Below, one piece after another: positions 47,390 through 59,640 of a DNA stretch of 64,000 nucleotides. Both the position numbers and the translations under genes were made by a program. Source of the DNA: Strix aluco. Taxonomy: Eukaryota; Chordata; Aves; Strigiformes; Strigidae. Positions within the stretch are counted from its first letter, which is position 1, and each line of letters opens with the position of its first letter. The stretch is from NCBI RefSeq assembly GCF_031877795.1, contig NC_133934.1, forward strand, positions 103,542,610 through 103,606,609, in the 5' to 3' direction. Under the pieces are notes generated by a model. The model saw nothing but the letters and a program-made list of their open reading frames with translations. It made no database searches and was not told where the DNA came from.

Positions 47390-47645
47390 CGACCTGTCCT
47401 CGCCTCTCCAGGAGACGCTGGGTGCTCAGGCGAGGGCTGTGCTGCCCGCCACCGGGCTGCGCGGGGAGGTGGCAGCACCGCGGGGCGAGCGCGGGGCGAG
47501 CGCGGGGGGCGGGTCCGGGTCCGGGGCTAATCCCGGGCCGCGCCCGGTGGAGCTGTCCCGCCCCGCGGTGCTGAAACGCCGCGTAATGACCGCGTAATCC
47601 CGGCCCGGGCCCCGCCCTGATCACTGCCGCTTCCAGCAGCGACCA
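47390..47645. other. Second orphan CpG-rich island
   Basis: About 0.25 kb of GC-rich, CG-dense DNA contains an approximately 11-bp tandem unit (GCGGGGCGAGC, about 47489-47510), a GGGGCGGG GC box, TAATCCC motifs and a direct repeat CCGCGTAAT near 47578-47600. A plus-strand donor CCA|GTGAGTAC falls at 47645/47646. Open frames through it look like composition effects. A non-coding RNA promoter or enhancer is the best guess. Confidence 0.55.
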
Positions 47646-47699
47646 GTGAGTACTCGGGACGTGAAGAACAAGGGCCGGGTAATTTTTTAAAACACACCG

Positions 47700-48480
47700 T
47701 CCCCCGTGTAGACTGCAGTCCCTCTTTATTTGTCAGTTTATCACAGCTGTAATTGCTTTGCTATTTATCCGTGGAGCAGCTTCCCCCATATTGAGGATAA
47801 TGGCATTAGGAGGCCTCGTGAAGAATACTTATTACTTAAACCCAGAACTTTAAATTTCAGGTCTTAAAGGCAAACAGAAGAATTAATTATAAAAGAGCTT
47901 TGAGCCAGGGTAGACAGTTAAATGTACCAAGAATATACATGTTAGGCTGCTGACCTGAACAATATTCCTTACCAATGGCAATGTCAGAAAAGAAAATGGG
48001 GGAACAAATTGATAAACAGTTGAGCTATAGAATAATTTTAAGGAGACAGTTAGAAAATTGCATGTTTATCAAAACAAACATCATGCTCTGATACTCTTGT
48101 AATGTGAATTGATGAAAAATTAGTAATAATTACTCCCAAAAGAGAAAGAATTCTTTAAATTTAAAAACTTAAAGCTAAACTCTAGTTTTACTTCTGAACA
48201 TGTAATTTGTCAGAGAAGTAATGAACAAAATGATAATTAATAATAATAAAGATAACAACAAGTTTCTATTAATGCCTATAAATACATCCTGGTTAATCAC
48301 ATAATGACTAATAGAAACATTCAGAAAGCAGTTAAGAGAGATTTTTAAAAAACCAAATGGCTAAGAAATATAATCCTACTGTACCTCCGTAATTGTTAAA
48401 GGAAAGACCCATTATCTTAATTATGTTTCTGGAGCAAACATTATTTCAATGTGATAAAAGATGACATGACACTAAAGGTA
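47700..48480. other. Candidate conserved non-coding element next to CpG island
   Basis: Immediately downstream of the second orphan CpG island, composition switches to unique AT-rich sequence with repeated TAATTAT/AATTAAT and ATAATTAATAAT cores. No coding frame or repeat family was recognised. The combination of a CpG island and AT-rich element suggests a distal regulatory domain. Confidence 0.25.
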
Positions 48481-49579
48481 AAGCAACAGCAGATGTTACA
48501 TGAGTAACAAGCCAATATGCCCACATTCTGGTAATTTCTCCCCCCCTAGACATGCTCTCATTAATCTGTGATTAATAGGATTTGAGTATAGTAAATGATG
48601 TTGATCTATTGTCTGTCTTTGTCCCACACCATAGAGAGAGCAATTTGTCAGCTCAGTTTTTGTGTGACTATTTAATAGCAAAGAAGGGGAGAGAAAAGAT
48701 GCTAATCTTCTAATTCACATCTATAGAGAAAGGTCTAAGAACACTGCCTGCCCGGAAAGAGCTTGTGTGCAATTCCTATGCCTGTGAGGCTGAGGCAGAC
48801 AGCCGTACAATCCCCGGTGCCCACAGAATAGGAACTGTATGTATCTATCACGCAATCACCCACTGTCCAAAGGGAGACCAGAGAGCAAGGCGCGCCATCG
48901 AACAAGGTGCCATTGCTAACTCCTCAAAGTCTGCTACGTTTCAGCCTGTTACATGTCAAGGGAGTACTTCTTGACTGGTGTGACTTTAATGAAGACAGAA
49001 AGCTTCCTTCTTCCCAGAGCAGAAAGAAGAACGAGGCAGGGGAGGAACGGGGAGCAGCAGTGGAGACCAGAACAGTCCTCTCACTGGGAAAATCGGAATC
49101 AATGGAGGGAACATGAAGTGCCCAAACGCCTTTCCCGAGATGTCAGGTGAACAATGGCTTTGTGTTAAGATGGTGCCACTTATAATTTAACTGTCCTCCT
49201 TAGGTGCTAAGCTTACCTAATAAAATGATCATCCCTCCCATAGGACAAAATACAAATAATTTACAATTAAGTCACCAGTCCCAGTTCAGCAAAGCATGTA
49301 ATCTGCTGCTTAAAACTAGGCATGAGGACAAGTGCTTTGCCTTTTCCCCCATCCCCCAAATGTCTATTTGATGTCCTCCAAAAGGTCAGAAGGCTTGTTT
49401 TTTGGGTGCAGTTAAGGAATGGATCTCTCTGGCACATTTACATCTCAGCAAAATGCAGGTTTGTTTTGTGTAATGATTTCTTGAGTGGTGAATGTAGCTG
49501 AAGGGTTCCTCATTCCGCTTAACCACCTAAGCTGTTCTGACAATACATCTATTTAAGGCAATGCAGTAACTCTCCAAAA

Positions 49580-49597
49580 TTTTTTTTTTTTTTTTTT
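49580..49597 (+). repeat. T18 homopolymer
   Basis: An 18-base T run in AT-rich intergenic DNA. Confidence 0.85.
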
Positions 49598-50393
49598 GAG
49601 GACCTATGTCAGTTTTTTACTGGTGAAATTTAGGGTGCATTTCTGTATGTAGTTTTATCAATCCAATGGGTGGAATCAGTAAATTGCATCAAAGAAGGGT
49701 CAGACTATCTTAAAGCAGCTTTGCCACTTGGAAATTGTGCTGTGGACCTGAGCATAAAGTTGTTTCTACCTATGTAACTCTTCAGTGAATATAACATAGA
49801 AAATCTCTACTGTCTCTGTTTTAATGCTAATGCATGTAAGCAGGATTTAATGGACACTGATGAAGGATAAACTTTGGATAAAGAGATGTTTCACTAGAGG
49901 AAGAATAAAACCACAGACAGAATTGAATCTGATTTAAAACAGATAAGAGTGTAGGGAAAGGAGTTGATAGTCCTGAGGTTAAAACAACGGCTCACAATAG
50001 TGTGTGTTTAAGTTTACAGTATTTACTGCACATTTTGCAAACAATCACATCCCTGTTCAAAGCCACCAGAATCCACTGCTCAGGGGTATGAACCAACGCT
50101 TCAGCATGTACAGCACCCATTGCGGTGACTGGGCTCTGCAGTGAAAATGCTGTCGGGATTTGGAGAGCAGATGTGAGTCTGGGCAGGGACAAAGCAAGTG
50201 GGGAAGTGGGGCAAATAGTACCATCTTGTATATGAATTTACAAACATAGAGCATTTCCCTGCTGCTTGGCAATGTTACTTATGGGCACGCTGAGCACAGT
50301 TATCACCAAGCACAGAGCATAGCCCTTTTTCTGCCTTTGGGGGTGAGCACTGACATTTGTCCCCATTTCAGGCATGGCAGAGTGGATGCATCC

Positions 50394-50439
50394 AAACTGT
50401 CCCCGTGGAAACACGCAAAACTGTCCCCATGGAAAAAGC
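50394..50439 (+). repeat. Two-copy 23-bp tandem duplication
   Basis: The unit AAACTGTCCCCGTGGAAAC is followed directly by a second copy with CCAT for CCGT and a few other changes. It is a small local duplication with no recognised function. Confidence 0.7.
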
Positions 50440-51579
50440 CCCCTAAGTAGAGATGCTGGAGCTGTCCTGGCTCTATTAATCCCACATGGGAGTGCAGTGC
50501 CAAAACCCCCTGCCTGAGCTGGGGCCATGTGAATGAGCTGAAGTGTAGTAGTACATCCACGTTGGCATGTCTCTGTGCTCTAGCTTGTGTGTCTTTCAGA
50601 GAGAGGAAAATGTCCATCTTGCTTCTGAACATGAGCTCCTGCAGCATAATGCCAGGCTGTCATGCAATGTAAATTCCTGGTCTGAACCTTAGGGCTCTCT
50701 GCCTTGTGCTCTCATTTGATGAACTCTAATTGGACACTTGCTCTTCTGGACTCCTGTGATCAAGCAAGGGAATATTTCATCATCCAAAACTGGAAAGTCT
50801 TGGGGCATGCCCAGGACCAGGGTCATAAGCCTTGGAAAATCGCAGGGTACCCTGGACTATCTGCTTGCCTCCCACCACCCTCCTCAGTTCCCTTTGTAGA
50901 GGAGAGAGGGGTTCTGTAGCCTGTGTGGACTGTACATAAACAGCCTGTTTACATAGACATTTTCATAGATTTCTCTGTAGTGGTCACTGGGAGAAGAGGG
51001 GCAGAACATACACTCCTAACTCCAGCCTTCTGCCACCATTTGAAGGTTTTCTTGGTGTCGGGACATAGTGCCACAGAGATAAAGCCCTCCAAGACAGCAC
51101 ACATCTGTCTGTATGCAGATGTTTTGTTTGAGGACAGGGGAGCCACAGGTAGCCAAAACAATAACCAATAGTCATACCTTCCTTTTTAGGGGTTGGGGTG
51201 TTCTGTCCTGTCCAAGATGCAGTGAAAATATGTTCCAGTTCACAGGGAGTTTCAGTCTAAATGCATACACTTAGGGTAAGCTCAAATCTTACGTAATACT
51301 TTTGCACAAATATACATTGTGGCCAGGTTCAAATACTGCAAGTTCTAGTTCTTTTTTTAAAATGAGGTTAGTTTTTATTTTTAAAATGCTCAGAGCTGTG
51401 AGTATGGGAAGGTTTTTTAATCCTGTAAGCAAGTAAATAAGCAAAATGCCCCCAAATGCTCGCTCTGAGTAGACCAGGAGGTGCTGGGAGGCTGCGGGTG
51501 GCTGTCTGTGATCTGGACTTCATCTGACAAAGTCCTCTGCATCAGGACGTGAATTTATTGCATCTGTCCATCAACACAG

Positions 51580-52080
51580 CTCATTACATGGAACTTGAAC
51601 TTAAGCTGTCACATGTTTTCCAATAGATTAATCTTTATCTAGCATGTGAAGTTGTTGCGAGAGCTATTTGTTATTTGATATTTCATGCTCTCAGCCTGTT
51701 CAAAAAGCCGCTGAGTTAAGGAAGATCAAAATGCAGAGTGACATTTCTCTTTAAAAAGCCATTATTACAGAAAGACTCTGGGGCTGTTAAAATGTGAGAA
51801 TACAGCGATAGTAGTGAGTGTTATAAAACTGTTATTTTAAAACATGACCTGCTTTCTGCATGTCCCTTAATATCACTGTGTTTAGAGGGGGAAGGAGGCT
51901 GTATTTGAAGCAGTTATCTCCTAGGCAGGCAATAGCATCTGGTGATATTAAAATGTCATCAGATGAAAATATATGCAACAGCATCAACCTCATTTGAATA
52001 TGAAATACAAAGACAATCCAACTGCTTGTTTAGAGTGATATCTGAATCCAAGGCTGGATCATCAATAATAGATTAAGGTT
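51580..52080. other. Candidate conserved non-coding element
   Basis: About 0.5 kb of unique AT-rich sequence with dense short motifs (TAATCTTTATCTAG, TTTGATATTTCATG, GGTGATATTAAAATG, TCATTTGAATATG) and no simple repeats or open frame. It resembles vertebrate enhancer-type conserved sequence. Inference only. Confidence 0.3.
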
Positions 52081-54222
52081 TTTTGCTTGTTGTAAATTAG
52101 AGGTCGGATGGGTATTGTCGTTTTGTTTTTTAATTATTTATTGTATTAGCAAGGATGGCTGTTACAAAACACCAGGCAGAGTAAAAATGTAAAATACGAA
52201 GTGGGAAGAATTAATTTTAAAATCTGACACTAGAATAAAGCTTCAAAACCCTCTATCAACTACACTGAAAATTAGATAGTAACATTCTGGTAGTTCTGTC
52301 AAAGTCAAATACAAAAGCAATTGTTAAGTGTTGATAGGCAGTGGATAGAAGGTGTAATCCACTGGGAAGGTTTTGATCCAAAATGAAACAGTTTTCTACC
52401 CCTGCTAGTCAGGCAGAAATCTAATTACTCTCTTTTGATCTCTATGGAGAGGTAAACCAAAGAGTTATAGGTTATGGACAGTTTTATTGATTTTTATCTC
52501 AGAAATCAACAAGTGCAGGCTTTACACTTTACACATACTTGCTTAGCTGGTGTTAGGATCAAATATTTCAAACTGGCTTTCCCTGCTACCAAGTCAATAA
52601 GCATTTTAGTTGTTTTGTTCAAGTTGTACTGTTGATGTTAATATTACAGAACTTTTTTGCACTTAGAAACTTTGGGGAAAAAGATAGCCAGGTTTATATT
52701 TGTGAGTTTTAAATCAGAAGTCTGAACATTCGTTTTTCCATCTACTTGTTTTTCTCTTGCAAGACTGCATTGTTATATTATGGCTGTAACTGGATGAGCA
52801 TATGTATTTTTAGCTCTGCATGTAAGAAAAGGATCTTCATTGTAAAGGCAGCAGAACCAGAGTCTGAACATGAAGGGTCTGCCAGTTTCTAGACTTGTAG
52901 CATCCCTTCCACTGACAAGGTAGAGAAGGATAACTGTGATGCAACGGGTAACAACACCATTTCTGGAGTGCTCCCAAGACATTTCTGAGGTAGTCCTGGA
53001 CTGCAAGGGAGAAGGCTTTCTGTTTCTGGAGTTTGCAGTACATCTTTGGACAAACCAGATACAAACTTCATTGCTCGTATTCTAGCACTGAAATATACCT
53101 TAGCCCTTTGTCCTGTCTCTGTGGGTGCAGACCTTTCCACAAATACCCACTCTCATCAACTGCAGTTTATGGAAATATTTAATCTTAAAAAAGCCCAACC
53201 CTTCTTCTTCAAGCTACTTACCATAAATCCTATGTAATTTTGCAGGACGAGTTCAGACATGGGCCAAAATGATCAATGGAGAGGGAAGTCCTTGTTTTTC
53301 ATGCAGAGCCTCTATAGGCATTTTTGATTAAGTTGAAATATATGGGAAAGATTTCACGACCGGTCTTGCCTAAAACCTTGGCATGCAACCGTGTCCCCAA
53401 TTCAGCAAACAGGATTTGTGCTGTCAAGCTAAAAGATGTCAAGATTTCATGCCAGCTTTTTAGAGGTATAATTATTTGGGGTCTATTGTTGTTAATTACA
53501 CATTTTCATGCAACCTAATTGGTCTTCAAGAATGTGCATCAAGTCAGGGTCTGTTTGTTCATGCGCACAAAGCAAGCCAGTCATTTGCATTTAACTCTGC
53601 TGTCAGAGCCACAGACACAGAGAAGGAGTCCGGGATGAGTGTAGCTTCAAGATTATTTTGATAGCTTCTCTTCTTTGTGTCCTGGGAGATAAGGGTGTTT
53701 CTCCCACAGCTGCATTTTTTCCTGAATGACTGACAACCCCTTTAGAGGAGATCAACCCCTTTTTGTGCCCTTTCACTCACTCGGAGGTTATCAGCTGAAA
53801 CTGCACTCAGCATTCAATCACATCTTTCCCCTGTGGCCGTAACTCCTGTTAACACAATTAACCTTCTGATGGGAACATAAAATGAATCTAGGGAGGGAAA
53901 AAGAGCAGAAATACATTCCCATGTTAAGGATTAAATGGCCATAGTACTTATAGCAGTGGTTTTTCACCTCTTTCTCTTCCACAACATTGTGTGTAAGGGG
54001 CTATTAGCAGGAAGTCACTTGTCGCAAAATTCTTCCTAGTGATCCCACCAGCTCTTCTGTTATTGGCAATATTTTGACTTTAAGGTTGATAGAAAGTATT
54101 ATGGGACATAAAACTGTATTGCAAACCAAATGAAAATTTGTATATGTTTGTGTTTTGGTTTGCTGACCCCCCCCTCCAAAAACATATAAATCTGAAAGAT
54201 ACTGATTGACCAGACAGAATTT

Positions 54223-54267
54223 CCCCCCCCCCCTTTTTTTTTTTTTTTTTTAAGGGGGAGGGGGGGA
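54223..54267 (+). repeat. C11-T18 pyrimidine tract followed by purine G-runs
   Basis: C11 (54223-54233) runs directly into T18 (54234-54251), then AAGGGGGAGGGGGGG. The C and G runs could pair across the T tract, and each strand is a pure pyrimidine or purine run capable of non-B structure. Confidence 0.8.
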
Positions 54268-57200
54268 TGATGGAGACAAACAGTATCTGTCTTCTTTTGT
54301 GTTTCTTTTTCTATGACAGTATTTTGAAATGATAAACAGACTCATTGTACACTCATCTTTTGTTTTCATTTACTGGCTGTGTTTCTTTCCTGAGCTCTAT
54401 ATCTCTGTATGTGTCCTGCTGGCTGTGCCCTAGCTTGTGTCCACTCTAAGCGTGTTTTAGCCACAGTATTTCTGAGGAGTCTAAACACACCCCCAACTCT
54501 CCTGAAGCTGAGACATGAGCACTCAATTTTTCCCTTTTTATCTCATTCTCTGCTCCATGGGTGACTTGTCCTTAAGAGCCAGGGGGTTGGGATGGAGGCC
54601 AGCAATGCCCCTTGGGCACCATGCACAGGCTGCAGCCTGTGACACCAAGGGTGCTGTGCAGGTCTGGTGCTGAATAAAACCTCTGGTCTGTCTCTGGCTC
54701 TCACTCTGATTACCTTGATCAAGCTAATGCTTTGCCCCGTTTTCCTCTACAAAAACATCCGTGGAGGATTTTCCCTCAATTCTAAGTGCACCAAAGTCCC
54801 TGAGCAAAGAACTAGGCATGTATTTGAGCTGCTGAGGTAAAGCACTTGGAGGACACCCCCTTGGGCCCATTGACTCCCAGTGGTGAGGCTGAAGGTGGAA
54901 TGGGGTTGGAAGGTATTTGTTCTCTGACCGGCTGAATCTCTACCCCCTCTGATTAGGGGAAGGGCTTGGAGATGCTGGGCCTTTTGACTTTCTCAGGTCT
55001 TGCCTATTCTGAAGTGTTGTCCAGCAGCAGGTACTTGGCCTGTGCATGGTTTCAGTATTCCAGGCATTTGCAGGACTCCATGGTGTAGTGTGTAACTGGA
55101 CAAGGGATGAAAAATAAATACCGCTTTTCTAGCATAGGCACATCCTCAAGCACAGACAGTGGTTCAACCAAGGCAGCAGTTAAGTGAGATGAGGACATTT
55201 TGTGTTTTTCTCTAAGATTACAATAATGTTGATTTTGACTCTACCCCATTTACCAGGTTTGCATAAAATCAGTAAGGTCTAGCTGCTAAGGGTGCACCTG
55301 CACTCTTCCTCTGCTAATTGAATCGGTTTTATGCAATGCCTCTGGTGACAGACCTAGGGAACTTTGATCATTGTAGCATCAGGTATATAACATGCAAGTG
55401 CCAAATTTGTATTTTCAGCATCCTTCACAGAAGTAGAGCTAATTGCTTTAGCGGTAACTGGAGCAGGAAGGGAAAGAGAACAAGCTGCTCTTTAACATCT
55501 GCAATTCTTACGGGTTTTTGTGTGCTGTGATGTAAGGAATAGGATTATAATGTACATGTTGATGTGTAGATTTGGAAAAGTGTTGCAAGGTTAAAACTTT
55601 TATTGAAAACCCCCAGTTAATAATGCTGGAATGTGTCCCTGGCAAAATAAAAGAAAGTCTTTGCAGCTAGAGGCAAGTGCCTTGTGCTGCTGAAGAAGAG
55701 CCAAGGGAGCTCTGTGAATCTGCCAGTTTGCAGATGAAGCAGCTGTTGGGCTTGTAAGAAAAGAACAAGGAAACACAGTTGATGGGAGAAGAAAGATGCA
55801 AGGATATCAACTGACAAGCAAATGTTGGGCTAATTTTCATTGTAGGGTTTTTTTCTCTATTTGATACCTCTCTTCTCTTTTCAGTTCAGATGTGTTAGTT
55901 GTTCGCCTCTCCTTGTCCAGAGAATTGATTGTTGCATCCATGGGAGATTGCTGGCATGAAGAAAACACTTACAGTAATTAAAGTGAGGAAAGCTGATGTC
56001 AGGCTTGCTTCTCCCTTTCAAAGGAACGAAGAACTTCACCAGAAAACAGTTTTGTTTGAAAGCAAACTTCATTCCAGTGGATGCAGTTTCCATACTGACA
56101 CCATTGAAATATGGCTTATTGTAGCTCTGTAGCAGTGGAACACAGCTGTGGAGTTCTGCAGTGGAGATTACCCTTAAGGTAAGGGTGCGACAGAAGAATT
56201 GCACATTAAAAGACCAATAAAGGACAAGGCAAGGTTAAATAAGATTGTGTCCCTGGCTCACACCAGTATCCTTTGGCTCGCTTTTCACAAGAGATACCAG
56301 TTAGCCATTGTCCTTCCCCACACAACTGCCTCCAACTCGAGCATCCTCTTACACGTTCCTGCTGCGGTACCTTTAGAGGACACAAAATCCATGTGCATTT
56401 GGTGGGGTCACAGGGAGGTGGCCATGAGGACATATGGTGTGTGTCAGGGAAGGTCCAGAAGTGCTTTCTGCTGAGCTGAGCCGGCTGTGAAGCCCATAAC
56501 CCAGCGTGCTGGTGGGCTGAGGGCAGTGTTGGTAACTCAGGTTTTCCCACTGGGGAGAGAGACATGGATATAAACCAAATGGCTGTAAAAATGTGAATTC
56601 AGGACATACTAAGCAGCTCTCATCCTCCTGAAAGACATGTGCACTGGGCTTTATGTAAATCCTGAAAGGATACAGCTCCCAGCTCATCCCATTTTTGAAA
56701 GGGATTAAGCCTCTGTGAGTGCTGGTTGCTTGGGGATTATGGCTCAGCGTCCAGAGGGGGATGCACCCGGGGTGACTTAAGGTGTTTAAGGGCTTTATGC
56801 ATTCACTCAACACCTACAGCTGTTAGGATTTCTTTTGCTTGGTTTCTGGAGATGGCAGGACATACACTCTTAGTTTTGCCAGGTTGAAGCACAGAATATC
56901 ATGGGCTCTCCTTCTTTTCCTGGATCCACACACAGATGTGCTACTGAAAAACAGTATTTGAGAGACGGCACTATGTCTTTTCTGCTAAACCAGGTCACCT
57001 TTACACAGAGCAGTTACCATGCATGTCCTCCTTCACTGGCCAAGACCCACAGTTGTACCAGGTGGATCTGTCACCAGTCTTCTCCCAGAAGAGCCTTGCT
57101 ATATTTTACAGTCCACAGCACCTCAGATTACTTCTTCATGTAAAAGTTCAGTGTTGCGGTCCAGCCCCTGGGAATTACAGTGTCTGAGCTGGCTCTGCAG

Positions 57201-57658
57201 TACCGGGGTGATGTGGTTATTAATCCTTCTGATAGGGCTGGAGCAGTCACTGTCTGATGGAAGGGCTTGTGCATTACTACATAATACATCAAACCTCCGG
57301 TGTGGCAGCTTCTTCTGAAGAGCAGATAAATTTTCCACTGCCCTGTGTGCCTCTGTGCAGGGCTCTGCCATCCTGCATACCGGGGATCTGCATACCAGCA
57401 TCAGGACACTCAACCAAGAGAGGGGCAGGTTAGGTTTGATTGTTCTGAAAAATATGACCTGCTTAAGATGACACTTAACACAACTGTGGGTTTTTGTAAA
57501 GGAGTCTTGTCATACAGTTCTTGGAGAAAAGTAAAAGGAAATAAACTGAAACAATTCTGTAATATAAATTATTCACTCTTCCTCATCTTTTTCTAGTGGA
57601 GGTGGTGGGACAATCTCCTGCACCAGCAACTGTGGGAAAACCATACCTTCACCCCATC

Positions 57659-57674
57659 TTTTTTTTTTTTTTTT
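57659..57674 (+). repeat. T16 homopolymer
   Basis: A 16-base T run with no recognised element attached. Confidence 0.85.
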
Positions 57675-58989
57675 CCCTTGAGGTATACTCCTTTCATTAC
57701 AACTCCAGAGAATAACAGGCTGTACGGGTCTTGGCTGTCCACTGCTGTTTTGCAGTCTGCATTATCTAGTTTTGTTTATCTGAAGCTGAAGCTCAGAAAA
57801 CAAAATAGAAAACGTGGGAAGATACTAATGGGGTTGGATCTGCTGTTTCAAAGCATCTGCTATTCTCTTTCTTTATGGGCTTATGCTTCCTACTCCTTTC
57901 CTTCCAGTAGGCAGCTCTTGATGAAACAGAAGTAAAATCCATTGGTCTGCATTTCAGAAAGTAGTCTTTAAACTTCCAAACAGAGTAGACATTTTCACCT
58001 GTATTTTCCATGCACAAAAACTGGATGTGGAACAATATCACAGCAAAATTGGTGGTGTGCACCTGGAGGTCCCTTTGAAAAAATGGATCTATTCAAAACT
58101 GTATTTCACCCTCAGTCCTAAATAACTGATTTATGTTCCAGGTGAATTTCTACAGCAATTTACAGTTCTTCTACTTTTTCAATTATCCATTTTCCCCCTA
58201 TTGAGATCTTATTCATTTTCATTTACTTCTGCAAAATCTTTTTTCCTACTCACAGTACCATTATGCCTTCCCCGACTATTTTTTTGAAATTAAGTGCTTG
58301 GTTCTTTATCTTTTCATCATTAATTACCGATGTCTTTTTGACCTCTGCTTTGTAAGCTACCGTGTCATATTTCTATTTCCTATCTTTTAGACTGGGTTTA
58401 GATTTTTTTTTTCTTTAATGACCTGCTCTGAATAGCTTTGTTCTTGTTTTTCAGTCAGTTCCCAGAATGGCCACACAGCCGAACCTTTGCCCTCCTCTCT
58501 TGTTTTTCATCTTGTCTCTATTATACCGATGGTCTAGTTAAAAATGTATTTTACAGCTCCCTGAGGCCGAGCCTCTCTCTGTTTTTATAATTATGCTGAC
58601 TATAATCTATATAGGTATCTATCTCAATAGCCTTTTGCTATGACTGTGGGCCAGCTAGCACCTCTCTTCTGAGGGCCTGATGTAGTTGGGTGATAACAGA
58701 AGTGGGTGCTACTGTAGGACTTGGGGTTTGGTTTAGGAGTTGGGAATAACATGAACAGAAGCCACTCCATGAATGCTGGATTAGTGAAATATTAGTATAA
58801 AGGGCCGAGGATTTTTTCCTGCGGAAAAATTGTGAACATTTTTTGGCAAGCTCTTCAGGGTGACACTTTGGTAGTCAGGAAGATTGAAACCTGTCCTTAG
58901 GTATCCAAAGTATTTCTGGGCCTGGTTCCACATATATCGTTTCACCATGCCTTATAGTGGCATTTTCATTTGCTTCTTTCTTCATAATC

Positions 58990-59640
58990 ATTCCCAAAGT
59001 TTTTTATTTTATAATTGAAAAAATTCAAATAGTTAATACATTATTTTCCTGTCTTTGCCAAATCTCCCATTAGTGTCAGCGGAGTCTCATTTAGCAAGTG
59101 AGGTTAGACTCTACCATCGCCTTTAAGTATTCCTTTCTCGGGGAGTGATGGCTAGGAAGGAAGGCCAGCTGGTTTTCTCAAAACTGTGAGAGCGGCTGGG
59201 CCTTCTCGCTGAAATATATTTTATAAATGTGTAAAGAGAGACATGATAAATGCAGGCATTTGCTGTCATTTTGTTCTTTTAAATAAATAACTGAGTATAA
59301 TGAGTCTCAGCCACAGAATGAACATAATGAACCTCCAAAAAAGATGTTGTCTGAGAGCAATATTTACCACTGAGGAAGGGATTGTTACAGAAACAAAAAT
59401 TGTTTAGACGTTAGTGGGTGAGATAAGAATCTATTAAAGGAATTAAAAGCGAAGATGATTCATCACACATTTCTGCTTATTTGTAAGAGACACATGAAAG
59501 GCAGGGATTTCAAAACATTTGTATTAGAAAAACATCAATAACAAAGCCCCCTGATTTAATTTTTCAGTCTCTCGGGCTTCAAAAGAAGATGTGACTTTTC
59601 CAGTGAAAAACATACAGCACGGGTAACTAACAAAGGCTTG
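58990..59640. other. Candidate conserved non-coding element
   Basis: Unique AT-rich stretch with TTATTTTATAATTG, TTTTAAATAAATAACTG and repeated ATAATGA motifs (ATAATGAGTC, CATAATGAACC). No open frame of note and no repeat family recognised. Confidence 0.2.

Noticed and set aside
47257-47624. Open frames of 105-117 codons over the 47.4 kb CpG island
   Set aside because: Same composition effect. In particular, no zinc fingers that would suggest INSM2.
54600-54760. Possible LTR with AATAAA in a TG-rich stretch
   Set aside because: No second LTR, no primer-binding site, no TG...CA boundaries and no internal viral coding sequence could be identified.
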